Origin: Candidatus Omnitrophota bacterium
GTDB taxonomy: Bacteria > Omnitrophota > Gorgyraeia > Gygaellales > Profunditerraquicolaceae
Length of the DNA: 27,685 nucleotides
NCBI GenBank assembly: GCA_028717055.1
Contig: JAQUOO010000004.1
Location: 1-27,685 of the forward strand
Reading direction: 5' to 3'
Shown: piece after piece, positions 15,197 through 21,869 of the stretch
Position numbering within the stretch: the stretch's first letter is position 1
Layout: each line of letters starts with the position of its first letter
Translations under genes and position numbers: made by a program
The notes under the pieces: model-generated
The model's input: the letters and a program-made list of their open reading frames with translations, nothing else
What the model was told of the DNA's origin: nothing
Database searches by the model: none

Positions 15197-15955
15197 TTAT
15201 TTTGAATTCTGGACTTTGTCATTTGGATTTAACTCATATTCCTTGATTATTTTAATAAATGCCTCTTCAAGTGTTTTGACGCTATGCTCCTTCTTGATTT
15301 TATCAGGTGAATCACAACGTAAAAGCTTTCCCTTGTGCAGTAGGCCTACCCTGTGACAACGTTCTGCCTCATCAAGATAACAAGTTGAACAAAATATGGT
15401 AACCTTCTCTTTTAACAGGTCGTAAAGGATATTCCAGAAATCCCGGCGGCTAACCGGGTCCACGCCATTAGTCGGCTCATCAAGAAATAGAACTTTAGGC
15501 GTATGTATTAACGCGCAAGCCAACCCCAGCTTTTGTTTCATCCCTCCGGAAAGTTTGCCGGCAAAACGTTTTTTAAAAGGCAACAGGCCGGAAAAACCCA
15601 GTAACCGATCGATTGCCTCTTGCCGCATGTCTTTGGCCACTCCATATACATCCGCGTAGAAATTAATATTCTCCAAGACGCTTAACTCTTCATAAAGACC
15701 AAAACGCTGCGACATATATGCTATATACTCTTTTAAGCTTTCAGATTCATTTTTAGTATGCTTGTTGCAGACCCAAGCCTGACCTTCGGTAGGATCCATA
15801 ATACCGGTTAAAAGCCTCATCGTAGTGGACTTTCCTGCGCCGTCAGGACCAACTAAACCAAAAATCTCCCCTTCTTCGACCTCAATATTGAGGTTATCCA
15901 GAGCCGTCAATGCCCCGAATCTACGGGTGAGATTTTCAGTTTTAATAGTTATCAT
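15197..15955 (-). CDS. ABC exporter ATPase, first half of a split YbhF
   Basis: A 252-residue ATPase. Walker A GPDGAGKST (36-44), Gln83, canonical signature LSGGMKQK (135-142) and Walker B VLFLDEP (155-161) are present, but the H-loop reads STCYLDEA, with Cys192 instead of His. That matches the N-terminal half of YbhF-type fused ATPases, whose own ATP site is less canonical. The last ten residues (NPNDKVQNSK) are encoded by sequence resembling the flanking AT-rich repeat, so the C-terminal tail is probably repeat-derived. No Shine-Dalgarno; the upstream gap to the adaptor gene is filled by the repeat. Still expected to act with the neighbouring ATPase and permeases. Confidence 0.92.
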   Translation of the reverse strand: MITIKTENLTRRFGALTALDNLNIEVEEGEIFGLVGPDGAGKSTTMRLLTGIMDPTEGQAWVCNKHTKNESESLKEYIAYMSQRFGLYEELSVLENINFYADVYGVAKDMRQEAIDRLLGFSGLLPFKKRFAGKLSGGMKQKLGLACALIHTPKVLFLDEPTNGVDPVSRRDFWNILYDLLKEKVTIFCSTCYLDEAERCHRVGLLHKGKLLRCDSPDKIKKEHSVKTLEEAFIKIIKEYELNPNDKVQNSK

Positions 15956-16007
15956 TTTTGAAAATTAAAGCACCAAAGACAAAGACTAAAATCCAAAGGT
16001 CAAAGCC

Positions 16008-16113
16008 CAAAATCCAAAATAAATCTAAATAACAAATACCCAATGACAAAACACTGGATTTGACATTTGAGTTTGGGATTTATTTTGGATTTTGAATTTT
16101 GTCATTTGACATT
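16008..16113. repeat. AT-rich repeat with long inverted arms
   Basis: An 18-base perfect inverted repeat (16008-16025 and 16077-16094; core AAAATCCAAAATAAATC) with about 51 bases between. The right arm continues to 16113 as TTTTGTCATTTGACATT and is the inverted match of the copy at 15100-15156. The two copies flank the first ATPase gene. It may also work as a transcript hairpin between the adaptor and ATPase genes. Confidence 0.8.
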
Positions 16114-16123
16114 AAACGTAAGG

Positions 16124-16960
16124 CTAATTAATCATTATGTACGCATCCGCAGGCATTCCAGGCTTCAAATCAAGGCTGGAATTATCTACCCTGACTTTTA
16201 TCCTGTAAACATATTTTACCCGCTCTTCAGAAGTTTGGATATATTTAGGAGTAAACTCTGTTTGAGGAGATATAAACGATACCCATCCGTTATATTTTTT
16301 GCCTTTATAACTGTCTGTTTGGATATACGCTTTCTGACCGAGTTTTACTTTCCCCAAATCAGTTTCATTGATATAGGCAGTGACCCAGATATTATCCAGA
16401 TCTACGGCGGTAAAAACCGGCGTTCCCGCCTGGACTACCTCTCCAGCTAAAGCGCTTTTTACTAGGACATAACCATCAAGCGGGCTGGCTAAATCCGTCC
16501 ACCCTAGTTTTGTATTAGCCAATTCTAAAGACGCCTGTAACTGTTTTATATTTGCCGAATCAGTATCCATTTTGGTCTTTGCGCTGTCCCTGGCTTGAGC
16601 AGAAATCGCCCCCGCCTTAAGCAAGTTCTCGGCTCTTATATAATCATCATAATCAAGCTTGTATTGATACTCCGCCAACTTCAGGGCTGCTTCGGCTTCA
16701 GCCTGAACCTTGCTTAATTCATCCTTTTTGAGCCGGGCGACGATATCGTCTTTCTTGATAACCCCTCCTTCGTCTGTTAAAAGCTCTTCAATTTGCCCTT
16801 GGACCCTAAATGATATCCGAACATCATCACCCTCAATATTGCCTGAAACCTTAATAACTTTCTCTTTGTCGTTTCGTTTCTCCCATATGAAAACAGTTGC
16901 CGCAGCTGCTGCAATAATCAGTATTAAAGATATAATAATAAATTTCTTCGCTTTTTTCAT
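16124..16960 (-). CDS. HlyD-type periplasmic adaptor (membrane fusion protein, YbhG-like)
   Basis: A 278-residue adaptor anchored by one N-terminal helix (about 7-26). The first biotinyl-lipoyl half-motif is at about 36-78 (VSGNIEGDDVRISFRVQGQI). An alpha-helical hairpin follows (80-155, rich in Ala/Lys/Glu), then the second lipoyl half (LDGYVLVKSALAGEVVQAGTPV) and beta-barrel segments with ERVKYVYRIKVRVDN and LKPGMPADAYI. It bridges the ABC permeases to the TolC-type channel across the periplasm. Its ATG overlaps the channel gene's stop (ATGA), with a good GGGGAGG ribosome site. Confidence 0.92.
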   Translation of the reverse strand: MKKAKKFIIISLILIIAAAAATVFIWEKRNDKEKVIKVSGNIEGDDVRISFRVQGQIEELLTDEGGVIKKDDIVARLKKDELSKVQAEAEAALKLAEYQYKLDYDDYIRAENLLKAGAISAQARDSAKTKMDTDSANIKQLQASLELANTKLGWTDLASPLDGYVLVKSALAGEVVQAGTPVFTAVDLDNIWVTAYINETDLGKVKLGQKAYIQTDSYKGKKYNGWVSFISPQTEFTPKYIQTSEERVKYVYRIKVRVDNSSLDLKPGMPADAYIMIN

Positions 16961-18546
16961 TTTTCCTCCCCAATAAAACTCCTGCCCATAATCCTATCCA
17001 ATCTTGATTTCGCCATAATATAATCGTAGGTGCCCTCAGCAAGGTTCTTTTCCACATTGGCTAAAGAGACCTGCGCGTCAAGCACATCCAGATTTATGCC
17101 TACCCCGTTGTTATAACGAACGTAAGAAATATTCAAGGCTTCTTTGGCATCCTGAAGGTTATCCTCCTGTGATTGTATAATAGATGCCGCCTGCTCAAGG
17201 TCCAAACACGCCTGCCTGATATCAACCGCGACTTGATCCGAATAGTTCTCTTTCCCCAAAACCGCTTGCATATATTTCGCCCGGGCAGCATCAACCTTAG
17301 CTTTGGTCGAGAACCCATCGAATAAAGCCAGGCGCACGGCAAAACCTATGTTCCAATTATTATGCCTGTTATTAAACATATTCCCCAAATTATTTGATTG
17401 ATAATAATATTGTCCATTGGTTTCTACCTGCGGAAGCCAGCCTGCCCGGGCATATTTAATCGCCCACTTGCTTATATCAATACCCAAAGACTTTAAAATC
17501 ATCTCCGGCTCATTCAAATAAGCCTCTTTTAGAAAATCTTTCTCCCTTATTTCAAATGGATCATAAATCAACCTATCTTTAATAATTACTTCATCACTCA
17601 CTTTCAATCCCAGCAATTTATTCATTTCCGCCATGATCAATTTTATGGAATTTTGGGCGTTGATTAACTGCGGCAGCAATAAAGACACCTGAACCTTTGA
17701 CTGTAAAACATCAAATCTCGAAGAAGTTCCCTGTTTAAATTTATGATTTACCTCTTCATAGTGGCTCTGGGCCTGATCAACCAAATCTTCGGCTATACGC
17801 TTCGTTTCATACGCAAGCAGGAGCCCGTAATAAAGCCTCTTGGCTTCAAGCTCGACATTAAGTTTTGTTGCACGCAGAGTCTCGTTTTGCTCTTTTAAAG
17901 CTAGTTGAGACTGCCTTAAAGCGGCAAGATTGGCTCCACCATTATAAATTGTATCGCTTACGCTTATGCCTATATTATTATTGTTTTTATACCCGGAAAA
18001 TACGCCGATGTCCTTCTTGCTATTATTGACAACACTGGTTAACACAGCTCCATTGCGAGTATAGCTAGCGTCAAAATCAACATTGGGCAAGAACGCGCTT
18101 CTTGCGTTTAAAATATCGGCATTGGCTACATTAAGCCCATACTCTTGTATTTGTATATCCTTATTGTTTTTGTAGGCAATCTGGATCGCTTCCTTCAATG
18201 AAAAAAGCGTGAGCACATCCATCTTCTTATCATCGCAAAAGCCGCATTCTCCTTGAAATAAAAACAAACCGCAGCAAATGACAACCGCAGCAATTTTGCT
18301 TGCCTTCTGCACTATGCTCTTAAATTCTTTATAAAAAGGATAGGTTTTATTTATACTAAAGAAACGGGCTCCTGCCCGGTAATAGCTTTGCAGGACCCCT
18401 TCTTTTTGAAGATTGTAAAGCGTCCTCTGGAAGACTCCGGGTTTAGTTTTTAGCAACCGCCCCAGCTCCTGGATGTAAAATTGCTGGCCAGGATGGGAGT
18501 AAAATAGCTTTAAAAGTCTTAAGGTATTCTTCGAAAACTGCTTCAT
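16957..18546 (-). CDS. Winged-helix DNA-binding domain fused to a TolC-family outer-membrane channel
   Basis: One continuous 529-residue frame. Residues 1-78 are a winged-helix regulator: FSKNTLRLLKLFYSHPG, FYIQELGRLLKTKPGVFQR as helix-turn-helix, and YYRAGARFFSIN as the wing. Residues 79-104 (VQKASKIAAVVICCGLFLFQ) look like a signal peptide with its own basic start. The rest is a TolC/OEP channel (LFSLKEAIQIAYKNNKDIQI; two repeats of long helices; ALNISYVRYNNGVGINLDVLDAQ). A cytoplasmic DNA-binding domain cannot reach the outer membrane, so either an internal GTG (18312-18310, codon 79, weak AAGAG ahead) starts the channel, or signal peptidase separates the parts. First gene of the export operon, behind an operator-rich promoter. 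Confidence 0.88.
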   Translation of the reverse strand: MKQFSKNTLRLLKLFYSHPGQQFYIQELGRLLKTKPGVFQRTLYNLQKEGVLQSYYRAGARFFSINKTYPFYKEFKSIVQKASKIAAVVICCGLFLFQGECGFCDDKKMDVLTLFSLKEAIQIAYKNNKDIQIQEYGLNVANADILNARSAFLPNVDFDASYTRNGAVLTSVVNNSKKDIGVFSGYKNNNNIGISVSDTIYNGGANLAALRQSQLALKEQNETLRATKLNVELEAKRLYYGLLLAYETKRIAEDLVDQAQSHYEEVNHKFKQGTSSRFDVLQSKVQVSLLLPQLINAQNSIKLIMAEMNKLLGLKVSDEVIIKDRLIYDPFEIREKDFLKEAYLNEPEMILKSLGIDISKWAIKYARAGWLPQVETNGQYYYQSNNLGNMFNNRHNNWNIGFAVRLALFDGFSTKAKVDAARAKYMQAVLGKENYSDQVAVDIRQACLDLEQAASIIQSQEDNLQDAKEALNISYVRYNNGVGINLDVLDAQVSLANVEKNLAEGTYDYIMAKSRLDRIMGRSFIGEEK

Positions 18547-18568
18547 TTCTGACTACCTATATTCATTT

Positions 18569-18620
18569 TGCATATAATTATATCCAATTGAATATAATTA
18601 TATGCATTAAGCATATAATT
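18569..18620. promoter_or_regulatory. Operator array for the export operon
   Basis: A perfect inverted repeat with 15-base arms, TGCATATAATTATAT (18569-18583) and ATATAATTATATGCA (18592-18606), separated by CCAATTGA, followed by a third half-site GCATATAATT (18611-18620). The repeated ATATAATT core starts at 18572, 18592 and 18613, that is 20-21 bp apart and on one face of the helix. The array covers the start site, -10 and spacer of the promoter, a position typical for repression. The likely ligand is the winged helix encoded immediately downstream (inference). Confidence 0.75.
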
Positions 18621-18625
18621 GTCAA
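18597..18625 (-). promoter_or_regulatory. Perfect consensus sigma70 promoter of the export operon
   Basis: On the minus strand TTGACA (18625-18620), a 17-base spacer and TATAAT (18602-18597): both hexamers and the spacing are exactly consensus. Predicted start about 18590, giving a roughly 44-base leader before the ATG at 18546. Such a strong promoter under an operator array implies tight repression. Confidence 0.85.
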
Positions 18626-18668
18626 GCAATTTTTACAGATTACCTATTTTACTAAGTGTTGAAAACGC

Positions 18669-18696
18669 TTGAAATTGCTCGTTTTAAAAGTATAAT
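18669..18696 (+). promoter_or_regulatory. Promoter of the plus-strand secreted protein gene
   Basis: TTGAAA (18669-18674), 16-base spacer, TATAAT (18691-18696). It faces away from the export-operon promoter, with 43 bases between the two -35 boxes. It leaves a leader of about 105 bases that contains a strong hairpin. Confidence 0.65.
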
Positions 18697-18738
18697 ATTC
18701 ACATTAACCATTCGCAAAGCTTAAGGCTAATTAACATA

Positions 18739-18761
18739 GACACCGCACACAGTGCGGTGTC
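18739..18761 (+). promoter_or_regulatory. Stable hairpin in a 5' leader
   Basis: GACACCGCAC-ACA-GTGCGGTGTC: a perfect 10-base-pair stem with a three-base loop, in the leader of the gene at 18809. No U-run follows, so it is not an intrinsic terminator. Further inverted segments (CAAGC...GCTTG) lie between it and the ribosome site, so the leader may be folded. Confidence 0.7.
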
Positions 18762-18808
18762 AAACAAGCTATAAGCGCCAGTGGCATGGCTTGCTTGAGG
18801 AGGAAAAA

Positions 18809-19273
18809 ATGAAAAAAATATTGTTAGGCGGATTTATTTCTCTAGTTCTAATTTTAGGTTTCGGAAAACTCGGTTATGGCGCGGGATTGAATATTGAGGA
18901 AGTAGCCGATAATTTCTATAAAGCGACTGACTTGCAGAGAGACCAAATTCTAAAAGATAATTTGGGAAAAGAAATTTCGGCTGACGCGAAAGTGACTAAT
19001 GCGGGAGAATATGACTTCTTCGATACAAATAGCGACGTTAAAGGCACTTATTATCAAATTACTACCGAGCCCCAGAAAACAAAGAATAATGTAACCTACC
19101 AGATAATCTTTCTTTTCAAAGACAAAAACAAAGCAAAAGATATCGATAAGGGCCAAAAGGTGCAAAAGGACGGCCAGATCATAAGAATACTTGACGAAAG
19201 GTTGCAAATTTCGGTTTGGATCTTTTGCGGCGAATTAACCGATAAAGATAAGGCCCTTTTCAATCAAGATTAA
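18809..19273 (+). CDS. Small secreted protein, OB-fold-like (function unknown)
   Basis: The frame is open from 18752, but I start at ATG 18809 because of the strong GAGGAGGAAAAAATG site and the signal peptide it then begins with (MKKILLGGFISLVLILGFGKLGYGAG). The result is 154 residues, mature part about 130. The mature domain alternates a helix (IEEVADNFYKATDLQRDQIL), several strands (TYYQITTEP, TYQIIFLFKDK, GQIIRILDERLQISVWIFCG) and an acidic end, a pattern like OB-fold secreted domains (tRNA_anti-like). No catalytic motif is visible. Its divergent position next to the export operon hints at shared control but does not prove it. Confidence 0.7.
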   Translation: MKKILLGGFISLVLILGFGKLGYGAGLNIEEVADNFYKATDLQRDQILKDNLGKEISADAKVTNAGEYDFFDTNSDVKGTYYQITTEPQKTKNNVTYQIIFLFKDKNKAKDIDKGQKVQKDGQIIRILDERLQISVWIFCGELTDKDKALFNQD

Positions 19274-19332
19274 CTCCCCCCCTATTATCTTCGATATTAT
19301 TAACTTAAATTCTCTATATGTATAATGAATAC

Positions 19333-19357
19333 AACTATATGCAATCTGCATATAGTT
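19333..19357. promoter_or_regulatory. Isolated palindrome sharing the operator core of the export operon
   Basis: AACTATATGCA-ATC-TGCATATAGTT: perfect 11-base arms. The half-site TGCATATA is also present in the operator array at 18569-18606. It lies between two convergent genes, with no good gene downstream on either side and no U-run, so it looks like an operator rather than a terminator. On the minus strand TTTCAA-17-TATAGT overlaps it. Confidence 0.5.
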
Positions 19358-19411
19358 TGAAATCTTCTCAGGCAGCCCCAGCAACTTAAACAGTAAATTA
19401 TACTACTGGCA

Positions 19412-20542
19412 TTAGGATGAGAGATGCTTAAAAACAGGATCAAAATTCTCGGGTTTCAGAAAATAGGAGATAAACCCGGAAAAGCGGTTGATCAATTTAT
19501 TACGGTGTTTTACGTATAAATACAGCCGGATAAAATTGAAATCTAACCTCTTCTTCGGCTCATAGGTGGTAGGCCCCATTTCATACCGTTTGATTCCATG
19601 CTCAATGCACCATTTCATAAGGTCGCGGAACCGCACAAAATACAATGAATAAGTGTGGGCGATTGAATAATCAAACCCGAGATAATAATCAATGAAATAA
19701 TCCCCCGATACAAGGCAAAAGGCAAAAGCTACCAGCTTCCCCCCGATTCTCCACAGAAAAAATCTTGTCTCATCGGGCATATTCTTGGCAACATTAGTAA
19801 AAAAGTCGATCGGAAGCTTCTCAAATCCAACCTCCTGCTTATTATATGTCTGTAAATAAAGTTCGTGTACCTGGCGCAATTCTTCGCCTTCTACCGCATT
19901 TTTTACTGTCAGTTCGATTTTAGCCTTAGCGTCTGCTTTTTTAAGGTTTCTTTTCAGGTTTTCTCTCGAACTCGGACTCAACTTTTTTAAATAACCTTCG
20001 AAACTCCTAAAATTAACTTCCATATCGCTAGAAGGAAAACTCTCAAGCCTCAGATATCCATTTTCAAGAACCGGACTCAATAAATCATCGTATGAACTGT
20101 TAAAATCTTTATACATAATTAAGTCGGCTTTTTGCCCCTTGGCCAACTTTTCCAAGGCATTGCCGATCTCCTTCATCACGATTCCGGTTTTGCCGGCAAT
20201 GCCTATCCTTCCTTCCCCCATCGGCAAACCGCAAATCAGTGTCTTGGGATTCAAGATACAAGGAATAAGCTTTTCAAGAATCACTAAGATTTTTCTCGGA
20301 AACCCCGTAACCGCTATGCTAAGCGGAAAATTGGCAATCAAACAAGAAGTAGCTCCCAGCGGAACATTATCCTCATAAACGAGGATGTAATAAAACTTAA
20401 ACTTATCAAAGGAAGATTCATCGAGGGCTTTAAAGAAATGGTAATTTTCTAAGGCCTTTGGAAAAACGCTTTTCCAGTCATTTTCCGGAAGCTCTGCTAT
20501 TCTATTTACGACTTTGACGTTTAATTTCGAAATAACATTCAT
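19412..20542 (-). CDS. BioF2/FemAB-like acyltransferase (GNAT fold)
   Basis: The open frame reaches 20605, but ATG 20542 is preferred: it follows the stop of the upstream transporter gene by two bases and gives 376 residues (MNVISKLNVKVVNRI). A double-GNAT architecture is indicated. The second half has SPSSRENLKRNLKKA, LYLQTYNKQEVGFEKLP, FLWRIGGKLVAFAFCL and LMKWCIEHGIKRYEMGPTTY, matching the Acetyltransf_6 (BioF2-like) family related to FemAB peptide-bridge enzymes. Such enzymes attach aminoacyl or acyl groups to envelope precursors. With two half-transporters upstream, modification of a lipid-linked envelope molecule is plausible. No ribosome site; coupled translation. Confidence 0.8.
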   Translation of the reverse strand: MNVISKLNVKVVNRIAELPENDWKSVFPKALENYHFFKALDESSFDKFKFYYILVYEDNVPLGATSCLIANFPLSIAVTGFPRKILVILEKLIPCILNPKTLICGLPMGEGRIGIAGKTGIVMKEIGNALEKLAKGQKADLIMYKDFNSSYDDLLSPVLENGYLRLESFPSSDMEVNFRSFEGYLKKLSPSSRENLKRNLKKADAKAKIELTVKNAVEGEELRQVHELYLQTYNKQEVGFEKLPIDFFTNVAKNMPDETRFFLWRIGGKLVAFAFCLVSGDYFIDYYLGFDYSIAHTYSLYFVRFRDLMKWCIEHGIKRYEMGPTTYEPKKRLDFNFIRLYLYVKHRNKLINRFSGFISYFLKPENFDPVFKHLSS

Positions 20543-20544
20543 GG

Positions 20545-20925
20545 TTAACCGAGCGCGACCAAGATGATCCCAAAAACGACAAACATAATCCCGGACCAAC
20601 GCCACTTACCGACCTTTTCTTTCAAGAATATAACTGAAGCTAAAGAAATAAGAATATAACGCATACTATCCAAAGAAAAGGCTAAATTCAGGTCTGCCTT
20701 GGTCAAAGCTACCAACCAAAAAACCAAAGAAATACCCGTCAGAAAGAACCCCAGCCACACACGCGGAACTTTAAACAGCTCCATTATCAAATGAAACGCT
20801 TTTTTTATACTATTCACGTGCCAATCCAACGCGTTAATGGATGATTTAAGAATCAACTGGCTGACAGTATCGCAGATATCAGTAAGAAGAATCAAACCGA
20901 TAATAAAAAAAATGCGCTCTTTCAT
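20545..20925 (-). CDS. Small EmrE/EamA-like membrane protein, second of a pair
   Basis: Starts at ATG 20925, overlapping the previous gene's stop as ATGA; the longer open frame to 21000 is shadow. 126 residues, four membrane helices, with the half-DMT pattern LTDICDTVSQLILKSSI, WLGFFLTGISLVFWLVAL, DLNLAFSLDSMRYILISLASVIFLKEKVG and RWSGIMFVVFGIILVAL. This resembles ArnE/ArnF, which act together as a flippase of modified undecaprenyl phosphate. The cargo is not determinable. Confidence 0.8.
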   Translation of the reverse strand: MKERIFFIIGLILLTDICDTVSQLILKSSINALDWHVNSIKKAFHLIMELFKVPRVWLGFFLTGISLVFWLVALTKADLNLAFSLDSMRYILISLASVIFLKEKVGKWRWSGIMFVVFGIILVALG

Positions 20926-21338
20926 ACCTTCTCTTCCCTGCGGCTTGTGGACATTGAAACAAATATGACTCCTATAAGAATAAAAATAATCCCCAACCAA
21001 CGAATATGAGATATTTTTTCATGCAAGAATATACTCGAAACCAGTGGAACTAGGACATAACTGAAGCTTGCTACCGGCACTGCCACGCTCAAATCAATCT
21101 TCGAGAGGATAGTCGACCAGATTACAAATATAAAAAAAACGGACAATAAAGCCAGCCATAAGAATGGAGACAAAAAGGCGGACTTTAAAAACACTATCCC
21201 CTGCATAAAGGTAACGACTTCTGGGAAATTCTGACAAGCAGCGCTTTTCTTGAAACAAAATTGCGCAAAAGTTTCCAAAATATCGGTAGAAACAAGAAAT
21301 AACAGTATTTTGAATGTAAGGCGTTTTTTAGCGGTCAT
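20922..21338 (-). CDS. Small EmrE/EamA-like membrane protein, first of a pair
   Basis: A 138-residue protein with four helices and the same half-DMT layout as its neighbour: STDILETFAQFCFKKSA, FLWLALLSVFFIFVIWS, DLSVAVPVASFSYVLVPLVSSIFLHEKIS and IRWLGIIFILIGVIFVSM. The two genes overlap by four bases and are different enough to suggest an antiparallel heterodimer, as in ArnE/ArnF. A weak GCAAAGAA precedes the ATG. The operon is headed by a promoter and terminator-like hairpin. Confidence 0.8.
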   Translation of the reverse strand: MTAKKRLTFKILLFLVSTDILETFAQFCFKKSAACQNFPEVVTFMQGIVFLKSAFLSPFLWLALLSVFFIFVIWSTILSKIDLSVAVPVASFSYVLVPLVSSIFLHEKISHIRWLGIIFILIGVIFVSMSTSRREEKV

Positions 21339-21351
21339 TTCTTTGCAGTAT

Positions 21352-21390
21352 ATTAAAAAATAGCCTTGACCTGATTTAAGCCAAGGCTAT
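21352..21390 (-). terminator. Intrinsic terminator or attenuator ahead of the transporter-acyltransferase operon
   Basis: On the minus strand ATAGCCTTG (21390-21382) pairs with CAAGGCTAT (21368-21360) over 9 bp and runs into six U (21360-21355). It lies about 20 bases after the predicted start of the promoter at 21418-21446 and 14 bases before the ATG at 21338, so it would stop transcripts before the operon unless overcome. Confidence 0.7.
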
Positions 21391-21417
21391 CCTCTTACTA
21401 TCCCAAATTTATTAATG

Positions 21418-21446
21418 ATTATAATTCAATTAATGCAGAATAACAA
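21418..21446 (-). promoter_or_regulatory. Promoter of the transporter-acyltransferase operon
   Basis: TTGTTA (21446-21441), 17-base spacer, TATAAT (21423-21418) on the minus strand. Predicted start near 21411, between two terminator-like hairpins. Confidence 0.65.
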
Positions 21447-21475
21447 GAAAAATTACTCTAGTCGCGATCATTGAT

Positions 21476-21510
21476 TAAAAACAGCCCCGCCTAAAAACAG
21501 CGGGGCTGTT
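21476..21510 (-). terminator. Intrinsic terminator of the 110-residue membrane protein gene
   Basis: GC-rich perfect stem AACAGCCCCGC (21480-21490) / GCGGGGCTGTT (21500-21510) with a 9-base loop. On the minus strand the stem runs into UUUUU (21481-21477). It lies about 27 bases beyond the stop at 21537. Confidence 0.85.
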
Positions 21511-21536
21511 CCATTTTTAAAATACCTAAAAACAAA

Positions 21537-21869
21537 TTATCTGTCTTTACATCCTTCTTGAGGTAATGCTCCTCTATCCAAAGACCCCATTCCGCCGCGC
21601 ATTTCCTGAAGAGCCGGCTTATCTCCTCGAAGCATTTTATCATACATTGGAGGCATCTTTTTCATACCGGCATTAAGCATATAACCCGGACAACCCCTAA
21701 AACTACCTCCAAATATAAGCGCCGCCGAAATCCAAAGTAACACCGTTACTACATAACCAAAAATCTTAGTCCACTGAGAATCTACTTTTCTACTAGCCAA
21801 TAACACAAAAAAACTTAAAGCCAAAATTACTACTGAACAAACGAACGAACCAATAATTCCAGGCATCAT
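21537..21869 (-). CDS. Small two-helix membrane protein (unknown)
   Basis: 110 residues, starting ATG-ATG behind AGAGGAGGTCAAA. Two membrane helices (about 5-25 and 37-56) are followed by a polar tail with two Cys (CPGYMLNAG, EGCKDR) and Met/Gly-rich segments (KKMPPMYDKMLRGD, EMRGGMG). No family recognised. It is the last gene before a strong terminator. The 259-base gap upstream holds no convincing gene. The Met-rich tail could bind metal, but that is speculation. Confidence 0.7.
   Translation of the reverse strand: MMPGIIGSFVCSVVILALSFFVLLASRKVDSQWTKIFGYVVTVLLWISAALIFGGSFRGCPGYMLNAGMKKMPPMYDKMLRGDKPALQEMRGGMGSLDRGALPQEGCKDR

Noticed and set aside
18739..18761. Intrinsic terminator in the leader of the 18809 gene
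   Set aside because: The hairpin is perfect but followed by AAACAAGC, not a U-run.
18752..18808. Nineteen-residue upstream extension of the secreted OB-fold-like protein
   Set aside because: It runs through part of the leader hairpin, and a strong Shine-Dalgarno plus signal peptide start place the real start at 18809.
20543..20605. Longer N-terminus of the BioF2/FemAB-like protein
   Set aside because: The extension lies inside the preceding transporter gene and has no family similarity; ATG 20542 begins right after that gene's stop.
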